A DNA stretch of 6,187 nt, from assembly GCA_018109965.1 (NCBI GenBank), contig JAGBFE010000142.1:1-6187 (forward strand). The letters run 5' to 3'. Origin of the DNA: Oscillospiraceae bacterium. GTDB taxonomy: Bacteria; Bacillota_A; Clostridia; Oscillospirales; Ruminococcaceae. Positions 1 to 5,816 of this stretch are shown here, piece after piece. The notes under the pieces are model-generated. The model worked only from the letters and a program-made list of their open reading frames with translations, searched no databases and was not told where the DNA came from. A program made the position numbers and the translations under genes. Position 1 is the first letter of the stretch. The number at the start of each line of letters is the position of its first letter.

Positions 1-792
1 ACCTATGGAGCAGAACACACCTGGCAGCCATATGCAGATAAACAGGAATATCTTGAGTATAACAACAATTGTTTTTACCAGAAAATCGCCGCTGCTTTTG
101 CCCACATCGCCCAAAGTTTTTTTGTTTTTCAGCGGTTTGCCTGTGTGAACATCAAAGTTTGCATTTTCATAACTGAAATCATTGTGAACTTCGCTTTCCG
201 CAGCGGTTGTGCCGTTGTGTGCATAAGAGGATTTATTGGCATATTTTGGCATCACAGGTGTTTTGGTCATGATTCTTGTTTTGATAAAGCTGTATATGAT
301 AAGAAATGCAATGCCCAGACTGATAAGTTCAAAAAACAGATTTACAATGCCTGCAAGCAGGTCGGACAGACGGCCAAAGCCAAATCCCCATATTGTACTT
401 CGTATTGTGCCGCTGATAATATCAAACGGAATGGATACAAGCCATATTGCAAACAGTACAACAACAAATTCCACAATTATCCTTGCAATGTCGCTGAGTG
501 AAAGGCTGAGAATTCTTTCTGTCACCTGATTGATAAAACCTACACAGGCTTTTATGTAATATTCAAGGCTTTTGCTTTTGGCAGCACTGTTGTCTATGTG
601 ATAAGCCTCCAGTATTTCGGCGGCAAGGTCATCAATATCGCCAAAATCTGCAATTGCCTGTGCTTCGGTTTTGCCGTCCTGAATTTTAAAATCTATGTGA
701 CTCTGATATTCATCAATAATATCCTTGCGCTCTTTTTCGTTGAGAATGCTGAGCCTTGCATCCAGTTTTGCAAAAAATTCTTCTCTGGTCAT
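1..792 (-). CDS. DUF1700/HAAS-domain membrane protein, 3' end cut by window edge
   Basis: 264 codons are visible and reading continues past base 1. The start ATG (792-790) has an AAGGAG ribosome binding site that lies inside the last codons of padR; the padR stop is only one base upstream, so translation is probably coupled. Residues 1-65 form the HAAS (DUF1700) helical domain, seen in the opening MTREEFFAKLDARL, a charged stretch, then a KTEAQAIADFGDIDDLAAEI segment. In known families this domain accompanies PadR regulators and is thought to connect them to membrane proteins. Likely membrane segments are at about 107-127, 147-170 and 240-262, with a polar loop at 172-238. The C-terminal part, which in relatives may carry more helices or a DUF4097-like beta domain, is outside the window. 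The exact function is unknown; it is presumably the target of control by the adjacent PadR. Confidence 0.85.
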   Translation of the reverse strand, partial: MTREEFFAKLDARLSILNEKERKDIIDEYQSHIDFKIQDGKTEAQAIADFGDIDDLAAEILEAYHIDNSAAKSKSLEYYIKACVGFINQVTERILSLSLSDIARIIVEFVVVLFAIWLVSIPFDIISGTIRSTIWGFGFGRLSDLLAGIVNLFFELISLGIAFLIIYSFIKTRIMTKTPVMPKYANKSSYAHNGTTAAESEVHNDFSYENANFDVHTGKPLKNKKTLGDVGKSSGDFLVKTIVVILKIFLFICIWLPGVFCSIG

Positions 793-793
793 A

Positions 794-1108
794 TTATTGC
801 ATCTCCTTTATAAAACTGTTGACAGTGCCGGAAAACTCCATCCATTCCTTTGTAAGGACATCAAGATAGATTTTTCCTGCAGTGGTTATTTTGTAGTATT
901 TTCGTGCAGGTCCTTCAGCAGACTGTTCAAGGTAGGTTTCGCAGTATCTTTCGTTGGTCAGCCTTTTAAGCAGAGGATATATGGTGCCTTCATTTATATC
1001 CATTATCCTGCCCACCTCGCTCACCAGCTGATATCCGTATTTGTCTTCCTTGCTTATAACCAAAAGCACAATCAGCTCCAGAACGCCTTTTTTAAACTGA
1101 GTATTCAT
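794..1108 (-). CDS. PadR-family transcriptional regulator
   Basis: This 104-residue protein has the size of the short PadR class (PadR-s2-like). The N-terminal winged helix opens with MNTQFKKGVLELIVLLVIS, then YGYQLVSEV, the recognition helix region INEGTIYPLLKRL (38-50), and the wing with GPARKYYKITTAGK (66-79). A short C-terminal helix (80-104) should form the dimer interface. The start at 1108 is chosen because AAAGGAG lies 6 bases before it; an in-frame ATG at 1153 would add 15 residues with no family match and no good ribosome binding site. PadR proteins are usually repressors that bind dyads near their own promoter and respond to small molecules or stress; the ligand cannot be told here. 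It is the first gene of a two-gene unit with the DUF1700 protein, and a dyad overlaps its predicted promoter, which suggests autoregulation. Confidence 0.93.
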   Translation of the reverse strand: MNTQFKKGVLELIVLLVISKEDKYGYQLVSEVGRIMDINEGTIYPLLKRLTNERYCETYLEQSAEGPARKYYKITTAGKIYLDVLTKEWMEFSGTVNSFIKEMQ

Positions 1109-1134
1109 CAATTGCTCCTTTAAATGTATTTGGA

Positions 1135-1147
1135 GTTGTAATACAAC
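1135..1147. promoter_or_regulatory. 13-bp palindrome in padR leader, possible second operator
   Basis: GTTGTA-a-TACAAC is a perfect 6+1+6 dyad, 26 bases upstream of the padR start codon and inside the predicted transcript leader. PadR-type operators are often short dyads of this general kind, so it could be a second binding site or a roadblock site. Its half-site differs from the dyad over the promoter, and a site this short could arise by chance in AT-rich DNA. Confidence 0.35.
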
Positions 1148-1222
1148 ACACAAGCCACAAAGATAATGTTTGTCAATGCAGCAAAAGCTTTTAATATCAC
1201 AGCGGTGTGTTTCTTGGCTATT

Positions 1223-1251
1223 ATATTATCACCACTACTTTGCAATGTCAA
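1223..1251 (-). promoter_or_regulatory. Sigma-A promoter for padR-DUF1700
   Basis: On the minus strand, TTGACA (1251-1246) is followed after exactly 17 bases by TAATAT (1228-1223). The -35 is a full consensus match and the -10 matches five of six positions. The predicted transcription start near 1216 gives a leader of about 108 nt before padR. An overlapping TATAAT (1225-1220) has a 20-bp spacer and is less likely to be used. Confidence 0.7.
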
Positions 1252-1257
1252 GTAGTG
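1233..1257. promoter_or_regulatory. Inverted repeat over padR promoter, candidate PadR operator
   Basis: CACTACTT (1233-1240) and AAGTAGTG (1250-1257) are perfect 8-bp inverted arms around a 9-base centre. The leftward TTGACA box (1246-1251) lies within the dyad and the rest of it covers the upstream part of the spacer, so a bound protein should block RNA polymerase. The position next to padR makes PadR the natural candidate. This is inference from placement and symmetry; no binding data are available. Confidence 0.6.
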
Positions 1258-1446
1258 AATTTTTTTTAATAGTGGTCGGATTGATACCGGTTTATGATAC
1301 ATAAGATGAAATATATTTATTAAAAGAAACTGCTCAAAAAATTTTTCAAAAAGTTGTTGTGGGCTTTTATAAACAGGACTTTTCCGTAGTATTTTTCCAA
1401 AATAAAGACAGAAAACAGGTTAACGTACTATATATGACAATATATC

Positions 1447-1475
1447 TTGGAAAGTTCACAAATTAGTGGTAAAAT
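1447..1475 (+). promoter_or_regulatory. Extended -10 promoter for the lipoprotein/two-component operon
   Basis: TTGGAA (1447-1452) is separated by 17 bases from TAAAAT (1470-1475), and the bases TGG (1467-1469) just before it form an extended -10. The predicted start is near 1482, leaving a short leader of about 22-28 nt. No other promoter is evident in the tightly packed genes downstream, so this may drive all five. An ATATAT inverted repeat abuts the -35. Confidence 0.55.
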
Positions 1476-1494
1476 ATAAAAAATACAATGTATA

Positions 1495-1502
1495 AGGGGA
1501 GG
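1495..1502 (+). promoter_or_regulatory. Ribosome binding site that bears on the lipoprotein start
   Basis: The AGGGGAGG run ends one base before the ATG at 1504, too close for normal use of its GGAGG core. The same GGAGG lies 7 bases from the in-frame TTG at 1510, which is ideal spacing and would give a protein starting Met-Lys-Arg. If the ATG is used, pairing must rely on the upstream AAGGGG portion. Confidence 0.55.
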
Positions 1503-1503
1503 T

Positions 1504-2766
1504 ATGGCTTTGAAACGACTTGCGGCAATTTTTATAACTCTTGTTATGCTGTGCGGCTGCAGCAGTATCGGTGTAAACAAAAACATCACGGGTTTGCTGT
1601 CTTCTCCAAAACATTCCCAGACCGAAAGCCTGATAGTGCAGGAGATAGGGGATTATCTGGGGGAAAACATCACCCTTAAATATTCACAGACTCAGGGCTA
1701 CAGTGCACCGATACAGTTTGTTGATATCGATGGTGACAAAACAGATGAGGCTTTGGTTTTTTACTATGCACCCAACAAAGGCACAAACATACGCTTTGCA
1801 TTTTTGAAAAACATTGATGAAAAGTGGGAAATTGTTTTTGACAAGGAAGGTCTTGGGACTGAAGTTTTCTATTTTGATACAATTGAGCTGCAGGGCCTTG
1901 CTGGCAAACAGATTCTTGTGGGATATCTGCCGTCCAACATAAACGAAAACTTTTTTGTTACATACTTTACCGACACACAACTGGGCAATGAGGACTATAT
2001 GGAGGTATGTGAGGATATATTTATCGCAGATGTCACCAGTGACGGATACGATGATGTTATCCTTACAAATATGCTGTACGACAACAGAATAAGAGTCAAG
2101 GTTCTCACATTTGGTCAGGATTATACATTTAAAACTGCAGGTACCAAGGTGCTTAAACGCGGTGATGTGCAGATAACACAGGTGGCGGTTTCACAGATAT
2201 ATGACGGAAAAACCGCACTTTACATAGATTATGCGGACAGCTACAACAAGCTGTATACCGAGGCAGGTATCCTGCAGGGGACAGCTATCATAAACTGCCT
2301 CAGTGCCGACACAGTGTCACGCGTGTGGGAATATCCCTACAAGCTTAACAGCTGTGACATAGACGGTGACGGAATATGGGATATACCTGTAGTCGCAGAA
2401 AATCATCAGAATAATGATTATCAGGTGCTCAGAAATATCCAGTGGACCGATTATTCACAAAATCCTCCACAGGTAAAAATGGCGGGGATATACGATACCG
2501 CAGAAAATATTTTTGTGGCATTGCCGCAGGAATGGCAGAATACTGTGCATACACTGTATAATACAGGTTTCTGGCAGGTGGTTTCCGATGAAGACGAAAC
2601 AGTGCTCGTTAAATTTGAAAAGAAGGAAACAGGCGGCGCAGGAAAGATAAATGATTATTCTTACAATATAGCTGTGGGCGCAGATGTGTGGAATGTAAAA
2701 TTTCACGAAACAGTACAGTTTGAATATATAGAATTTATACTTGACAACATAAAAGCTTTTGAATAG
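1504..2766 (+). CDS. Lipoprotein with FG-GAP/VCBS-like Asp-rich loops
   Basis: 420 residues from the ATG, or 418 if the TTG at 1510 is the true start. The N-terminus is a lipoprotein signal: Lys-Arg, a hydrophobic stretch (6-17), and the lipobox L-C-G-C with Cys19 as the lipidated residue, so the protein should be anchored to the outer face of the cell membrane. Three Asp/Gly loops resemble the calcium-binding loops of FG-GAP/VCBS beta-propeller repeats: DIDGDKTDE (74-82), DVTSDGYDD (176-184) and DIDGDGIWD (285-293). Each follows a beta-strand-like segment and leads into hydrophobic residues, and the spacing of about 100-110 suggests blades partly lost or diverged. No enzyme motif is seen. 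It is 15 bases ahead of a response regulator and likely co-transcribed with its kinase, so an accessory or sensing role at the envelope is plausible but unproven. I do not recognise a named family member. Confidence 0.85.
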   Translation: MALKRLAAIFITLVMLCGCSSIGVNKNITGLLSSPKHSQTESLIVQEIGDYLGENITLKYSQTQGYSAPIQFVDIDGDKTDEALVFYYAPNKGTNIRFAFLKNIDEKWEIVFDKEGLGTEVFYFDTIELQGLAGKQILVGYLPSNINENFFVTYFTDTQLGNEDYMEVCEDIFIADVTSDGYDDVILTNMLYDNRIRVKVLTFGQDYTFKTAGTKVLKRGDVQITQVAVSQIYDGKTALYIDYADSYNKLYTEAGILQGTAIINCLSADTVSRVWEYPYKLNSCDIDGDGIWDIPVVAENHQNNDYQVLRNIQWTDYSQNPPQVKMAGIYDTAENIFVALPQEWQNTVHTLYNTGFWQVVSDEDETVLVKFEKKETGGAGKINDYSYNIAVGADVWNVKFHETVQFEYIEFILDNIKAFE

Positions 2767-2781
2767 CAGAAAGGGTTTTAT

Positions 2782-3474
2782 ATGTCTAAAATATTAGTAG
2801 TTGAAGATGAAAACAATATCGGCGAAATTGTGGAAATAAATCTCAAGCTGGCACACCACACTGTAACAAGGGTTACAAGCGCAGAAGCTGCCCTTGAGGT
2901 TATAGACCAAGGCGAAAAATTTGATGTTGCCCTGCTTGATATTATGCTTCCGGGGATGAACGGTATTTTTCTCTGTGAGCAGATACGCAAAAATGACGAA
3001 AAAATAGGCATAATTATGCTGTCGGCAAAAAGCCAGGAGCACGACAAAGTTACCTGCCTTTCGGTATGGGCGGATGACTATATCACCAAACCTTTTGGTG
3101 TGCAGGAACTGCTTGCAAGGGTGGAATCCCTGCTGCGGCGTGTAAACAAGGAAACAGGCATAATGACAAGTGATGAGATTATACAGTCAGGGCCGTTTAC
3201 ACTGGATTTGAAAAGCCGTGTATTGTACAAAAACAAGCAGATGATAGACCTTACCAGCGTGGAATTTGGCATAATGGAACTGTTTTTCCGCAACGAAGGC
3301 ACAGCCCTTGTGCGAGAAAAAATCCTGGAAGGTGTATGGGGCGAAAACTATTTTGGAGATGTAAAAATTGTTGATGTAAACATCCGCCGTCTGCGTATAA
3401 AAATTGAGGAAGATCCGTCAAATCCGCAGTACATAGTTACAATCTGGGGATACGGTTACCGCTGGACAGTTTAA
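2782..3474 (+). CDS. OmpR/PhoB-family response regulator
   Basis: 230 residues, normal for the family. The receiver (about 1-120) has the acidic pair E8/D9, the phospho-acceptor D53 in LLDIMLPGMNG, S81 in the Thr/Ser switch position, and K103 in ITKPF. The C-terminal winged-helix DNA-binding domain (about 133-230) includes LTSVEFGIMELFFRNEG, VWGENYFGD, the recognition helix VDVNIRRLRIKIEEDP, and the terminal hairpin TIWGYGYRW. An AAAGGG ribosome binding site lies 6 bases before the ATG. It is followed 11 bases later by the sensor kinase, its expected partner, which would phosphorylate D53. Odd point: in the alpha4 region, where relatives have G-L-x-x-G-A-D-D-Y, this protein has C92-L-S-V-W96-A-D-D-Y; all phosphorylation residues are intact. 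The target genes are unknown. Confidence 0.95.
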   Translation: MSKILVVEDENNIGEIVEINLKLAHHTVTRVTSAEAALEVIDQGEKFDVALLDIMLPGMNGIFLCEQIRKNDEKIGIIMLSAKSQEHDKVTCLSVWADDYITKPFGVQELLARVESLLRRVNKETGIMTSDEIIQSGPFTLDLKSRVLYKNKQMIDLTSVEFGIMELFFRNEGTALVREKILEGVWGENYFGDVKIVDVNIRRLRIKIEEDPSNPQYIVTIWGYGYRWTV

Positions 3475-3485
3475 AAGAGGACAGT

Positions 3486-4904
3486 ATGAACAGTATTACA
3501 AAAAGATGGATTAAAGGCAGTCTGCTGATAATTATTGTGCTGTTGGTGCTGGCAGAGATTTTTCTCACAATGTCGTTCCGCAACTCCTATTATTCCGAAG
3601 TTGAAACTGCACTCACCAACCGTATCAATACCATCAACGGCACACTGTCTGCATCGGGCAATATGTCCCAGTCGGACAAGGAAAAGCTTTTGTTCAATCT
3701 GACCTATGACTTTGCCGAAACGGACAAGTTTGAACTTATGCTTCTGGACGAAAACGGGCAGCTGCTGGCAACATCGTCGGGCTTTGCGCCTTCAAGCACA
3801 CAGCATATCAGTGATTTTCAGCTGACAGATGTAGGCGAAGACAATATTTTTATAAACAGCTATATATCAGCTATGGACGAAAAAATTGTCAGTGCCACAT
3901 TTAAGATGGAGGAAGCAGCGGGCGAAATTTGTGCGGTGCGCATTGTAACCTCCGTTACAAGAGTTGATGAGGAAATTTATATTCTTATAGCACTTGGCAT
4001 TATTGCGGCAGTGATAATTGTTGCAGTAAGTGTTGTTTCGGGTATGTATTTTATCCGAAGCATTGTTATGCCAATCAATTCAATTAAAGACACTGCTGAC
4101 AAAATTGCACAGGGTGAATTCAATGTGCGTGTTGAGCATAACAAAAAATACGACAGGGAACTCAGCGAGCTGTGTGATTCCATAAACCATATGGCGCAGG
4201 AGCTTGGACGCAGTGAAGAGCTTAAAAATGAATTTATATCTTCAGTGTCTCACGAACTGCGCACTCCGCTGACAGCAATCAAAGGCTGGGCAGAAACAAT
4301 GAGCAACACACAGGATGCCCAAACTCTTGAAAAAGGCACCGAGATTATCCTGAAAGAAACCAACCGACTGTATTCGATGGTGGAAAACCTGCTGGATTTT
4401 TCACGTCTGCAAAATGCAAGTCTGGCGCTCAGCAAGGAAAAGCTGGACCTTGTGGCAGAGGTATACGAGTCTGTAATTATGTTTATGCCACAGGCTGCAG
4501 CCAAAAATGTGACAATTGAGTTTGAAGAACCTGAAATGTTTTTGCCTGTTATGGCGGATAAAAGCAAGATAAAACAGGTTATGGTAAATCTGCTGGACAA
4601 TGCACTCAAGTATTCGCAGGAAAATTCGGTTATCGAAGTAAATATCACACAGAACAAAGGCGAAAATACTGCTACGGTTGAAGTGAAGGACTACGGCAAA
4701 GGCATACGTCCCGAAGAAATCGGCAGTGTAAAACAAAAGTTTTACAAAGGTAAGGGCGCAAAACGCGGCAGTGGCATTGGTCTTGCCCTTGTTGATGAAA
4801 TTATAAAACTTCACGGCGGTACCTTTGATGTGGAAAGTGAATATAAAAAATATACAAGTATGCGCTTTACATTAAAAACAGTGCGTACTATGAAAGGAAA
4901 ATAA
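3486..4904 (+). CDS. HAMP-domain sensor histidine kinase
   Basis: 472 residues. Membrane segment 1 (about 11-30), an extracytoplasmic sensor region (about 31-163) with no family I recognise, and membrane segment 2 (about 164-190) are followed by a HAMP linker (about 190-243). The HisKA domain has the H-box FISSVSHELRTPLTAIKGW with phosphorylated H256. The ATPase domain has the N-box NLLDNALKYS (368-377), G1 box DYGKG (402-406), a KFYKG F-box-like segment and G2 box GSGIGLAL (428-435), so the catalytic core looks complete. AAGAGG lies 5 bases upstream of the ATG. It should autophosphorylate on H256 and pass phosphate to D53 of the adjacent regulator, as in PhoR/WalK-type kinases. The stop codon directly abuts the start of the next gene. 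The stimulus is not evident; the co-transcribed lipoprotein could take part in sensing. Confidence 0.95.
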   Translation: MNSITKRWIKGSLLIIIVLLVLAEIFLTMSFRNSYYSEVETALTNRINTINGTLSASGNMSQSDKEKLLFNLTYDFAETDKFELMLLDENGQLLATSSGFAPSSTQHISDFQLTDVGEDNIFINSYISAMDEKIVSATFKMEEAAGEICAVRIVTSVTRVDEEIYILIALGIIAAVIIVAVSVVSGMYFIRSIVMPINSIKDTADKIAQGEFNVRVEHNKKYDRELSELCDSINHMAQELGRSEELKNEFISSVSHELRTPLTAIKGWAETMSNTQDAQTLEKGTEIILKETNRLYSMVENLLDFSRLQNASLALSKEKLDLVAEVYESVIMFMPQAAAKNVTIEFEEPEMFLPVMADKSKIKQVMVNLLDNALKYSQENSVIEVNITQNKGENTATVEVKDYGKGIRPEEIGSVKQKFYKGKGAKRGSGIGLALVDEIIKLHGGTFDVESEYKKYTSMRFTLKTVRTMKGK

Positions 4905-5816
4905 ATGAAAAAAACATCTATAGGCGGCCAGGCACTTATTGAGGGCATCATGATGAAAGGCCCGCACAAGCTGGCCATTGCAGTCAGACAGCCTGACGGA
5001 GAAATAAATATCAAGGTTGAGGATGTAAAAAAGAATAAATTTGCAAAAATACCAGTATTGAGAGGTATGATAAACTTTATCGACAGCCTTGTTACAGGCT
5101 ATAACTGTCTTATGCACTCGGCAAATATCGCTTTGGATGGTCTGGAAGAAGAACCGACCAGGCTTGAAATCTGGCTGGAAAACAAATTCGGCAAAAAGGC
5201 AACAGAATATCTCACAATGGTTGCGGGTGTGCTTGGCGGTATGCTGGCTCTGGTACTGTTTATGGTGCTGCCAACAACTATCACCGGCATCATTGACCGC
5301 TTTTTGCCTCTTGGTGCGTTCAAAGCTGTTGTGGAAGGTGTTACCAAGCTGATTATATTTTTTGTATATATGATTGGTATCACATATCTTGAAGATGTAA
5401 AACGCCTGTTTATGTACCACGGTGCCGAACACAAAACCATTGCCTGCTATGAGGCAGGAGAGGAACTGACGGTGGAAAACGTGCGCAAGCACAGCCGTTT
5501 TCATCCGCGCTGCGGCACAAGCTTTTTATTTATTGTTGTTATCGTAAGTATCCTTGTTTTCTCCTTTGTGCCATGGCACTCAACGCTTGGCAGGGTAGGG
5601 CTAAAATTGCTGTTTTTGCCTGTTGTTGTGGGCATTGCCTACGAAATTTTAAAATTCACAGGCCGTCACGATAATATGTGCACAAAAATTCTTGCTTCTC
5701 CGGGTTTGTTCTTTCAGAAATTCACAACCAAGGAACCGGAAGATGATATGATTGAAATTGCAATTGCGGCAACACTCAAAGTTATTCCTGAATGCGAGGA
5801 AGACGACAGATGGTAA
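4905..5816 (+). CDS. yqhQ: YqhQ/DUF1385 family membrane protein
   Basis: 303 residues, the usual length for the YqhQ (COG3872, DUF1385) family. The N-terminus has the hallmark IGGQALIEGIMMKGP, then PVLRGMINFIDSL, and later YHGAEHKTIACYEAGE (171-186), HSRFHPRCGTSF (196-207) and ASPGLFFQKFTTKEP. The conserved His, Glu and Cys residues in the two middle motifs (H172, E175, H176, H200, C203) are why relatives have been listed as predicted metal-dependent enzymes; the activity is not established. Likely membrane segments are at about 104-128, 140-162, 205-223 and 231-250. AAAGGA lies 6 bases before the ATG, inside the end of the kinase gene, whose stop it touches. In many Firmicutes this gene sits directly before prmC and prfA, as here, which suggests a conserved but unexplained link with translation termination. 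Confidence 0.93.
   Translation: MKKTSIGGQALIEGIMMKGPHKLAIAVRQPDGEINIKVEDVKKNKFAKIPVLRGMINFIDSLVTGYNCLMHSANIALDGLEEEPTRLEIWLENKFGKKATEYLTMVAGVLGGMLALVLFMVLPTTITGIIDRFLPLGAFKAVVEGVTKLIIFFVYMIGITYLEDVKRLFMYHGAEHKTIACYEAGEELTVENVRKHSRFHPRCGTSFLFIVVIVSILVFSFVPWHSTLGRVGLKLLFLPVVVGIAYEILKFTGRHDNMCTKILASPGLFFQKFTTKEPEDDMIEIAIAATLKVIPECEEDDRW

Larger units (their letters stand above)
1109..1503. other. Divergent intergenic region with promoters for both operons
   Basis: 395 bp without a convincing gene, separating the leftward padR unit from the rightward lipoprotein operon. It holds the padR promoter and dyad (1223-1257), a small palindrome in the padR leader (1135-1147), and the lipoprotein promoter (1447-1475). 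A short A+T inverted repeat, ATATAT-GACA-ATATAT (1430-1445), sits directly upstream of the rightward -35. The heptamer TAGTGGT occurs at 1270-1276 and 1464-1470 and inverted at 1231-1237. The stretch 1300-1420 is A/T-rich and shows no clear terminator, RNA gene or other element. Confidence 0.7.

Noticed and set aside
145..1123. Several plus-strand open frames of 71-132 codons
   Set aside because: They lie antisense to the DUF1700 and PadR genes, which have clear domains and ribosome sites; the plus-strand products show no family features.
1109..1153. Upstream ATG extension of PadR
   Set aside because: The extra 15 residues match nothing in the family, while the ATG at 1108 has a well spaced AAAGGAG.
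1120..1302. Minus-strand 60-codon frame upstream of padR
   Set aside because: It begins upstream of the predicted padR promoter, spans the promoter and dyad, and has no good ribosome binding site or recognisable domain.
1336..1346. AAAAAATTTTT palindrome as a terminator
   Set aside because: There is no GC-rich stem and no gene ends nearby, so it is most likely just AT-rich intergenic sequence.
2455..3302. Minus-strand frames under the lipoprotein and response regulator
   Set aside because: They mirror well supported plus-strand genes and contain no recognisable domains.
4250..5504. Long minus-strand open frames of 135, 137 and 210 codons
   Set aside because: They are antisense to the conserved kinase and YqhQ genes, have Cys/His/Phe-rich composition typical of reverse-frame translation, and lack ribosome sites.
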